Of a DNA stretch of 64,000 nucleotides, positions 63,670 through 64,000 are shown piece after piece. The notes beneath the pieces are model-generated. The model was not told the origin of the DNA. It did not search any database and was given only the letters and a program-made list of their open reading frames with translations. The stretch lies in contig JANNPX010000017.1 in the NCBI GenBank assembly GCA_031400455.1, forward strand, positions 1 to 64,000. Direction: 5' to 3'. Position 1 is the first letter of the stretch. Each line of letters begins with the position of its first letter. The translations under genes and the position numbers were made by a program. The stretch comes from JANXYW01 sp031400455. Lineage in GTDB: Bacteria; Chloroflexota; Dehalococcoidia; DSTF01; JACRBR01.

Positions 63670-64000
63670 GTGCTCACACGCCGTATCTGGTCCTACCGCA
63701 CCGAAATCGCCTTCTGGGCGCTCTGGCTGGCCGCCGTCGCTGCCTTCATCGGCCTGGCCGCCTGGGCGGATCAGCGCTACACGCTGCCGCTCGACAGACG
63801 CGTCACGTTCGGCGTGCAGGAGCTCTACCGGTACGAGGGCGCGAGCCGTTTCTTCGACGAGATTAATCGTCTCGGCAGCGAAGGCACAATCACGCTCGTC
63901 CTCTTCTCAGCGTTCGCGGTGCTCCTGCTGCGCGGCCTTCGCTACGAAGCGCTGATGATCGCCGGCACCGGCGCCGTCCGCTTCATCCAGCTCGGCGTGC
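63670..64000 (+). CDS. PAP2-like membrane phosphatase, N-terminal part (runs off the right edge)
   Basis: 110 codons visible from GTG 63670. An N-terminal helix (IAFWALWLAAVAAFIGLAAW), an external segment, and a second helix pair (TITLVLFSAFAVLLLRGLRYEALMIAGTGAV) match the start of PAP2-type phosphatases (lipid phosphatases such as undecaprenyl-PP phosphatase). The catalytic motifs would be beyond the window edge, so the assignment rests on the N-terminal pattern. The start could also be upstream. Confidence 0.55.
   Translation, partial: MLTRRIWSYRTEIAFWALWLAAVAAFIGLAAWADQRYTLPLDRRVTFGVQELYRYEGASRFFDEINRLGSEGTITLVLFSAFAVLLLRGLRYEALMIAGTGAVRFIQLGV

Overview
The window is a contig that joins two unrelated bacterial genomes. 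Positions 1 to about 4910 are visibly AT-richer and carry planctomycete-like genes: topA (partial, minus strand), a PpiD/SurA-like membrane-anchored foldase with a low-complexity Thr/Pro insert, and a broken zwf. At about 4910 the zwf reading frame stops matching its family. It continues directly into the last 50 codons of a TatD-type hydrolase in GC-rich DNA. From there to 64000 the gene content, GC-rich codon use, frequent GTG/TTG starts and intergenic repeats suggest a Chloroflexota bacterium, probably Dehalococcoidia-like. That assignment is an inference from protein character, not from a database search.

Layout of the GC-rich part: 4911-11786 holds prenyl synthesis, an FmdB-type zinc ribbon, an amidohydrolase, a membrane-bound esterase, a membrane protein, a DUF429 protein and an FMN-binding PNPOx-fold protein. 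An integrative element of about 5.1 kb lies at 11854-16995. It is inserted in a tRNA-Pro(GGG) gene, is bounded by 40-bp direct repeats, and carries a tyrosine integrase, a HUH-type rolling-circle Rep and four proteins I cannot name. The intact tRNA-Pro is at 16957-17033. Then come a beta-CASP nuclease and gyrB, a tandem pair of alpha/beta hydrolases, a lipoprotein, a Tat-exported DMFase-like protein, a VTT membrane protein and an atypical response regulator. An SsuD/SsuE/HAD gene set follows, then enoyl-CoA hydratase, MarR, a CitE-like lyase, rho, a JAMM peptidase, a sulfurtransferase and a membrane protein.

37557-41790 is a tight envelope and redox operon: M23 peptidase, ResA, ResB, Lgt and a glutaredoxin-like protein. 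42903-44898 is coaX-coaBC (coenzyme A synthesis). A leucine-type T-box riboswitch (49418-49658, minus) precedes mgtC and leuS. Next are an XRE/MmyB-like regulator, tRNA-Ala(GGC), an MFS exporter, YqeY and a universal stress protein. A TetR/LLM-oxidoreductase/SDR group, a second XRE/MmyB-like regulator and a fused homocysteine methyltransferase/MTHFR follow. The window ends with two paralogous cell-surface proteins with Cys-Pro-Ser stalks, larB, and the start of a PAP2-like membrane protein.

Intergenic spaces are crowded with dispersed palindromic repeats of several families and with 7-8 bp tandem repeats that abut stop codons. The most interesting items are the integrative rolling-circle element, the Leu T-box placed ahead of an MgtC gene, the 18-residue Cys-rich repeat surface protein, and the phospho-acceptor-less response regulator.
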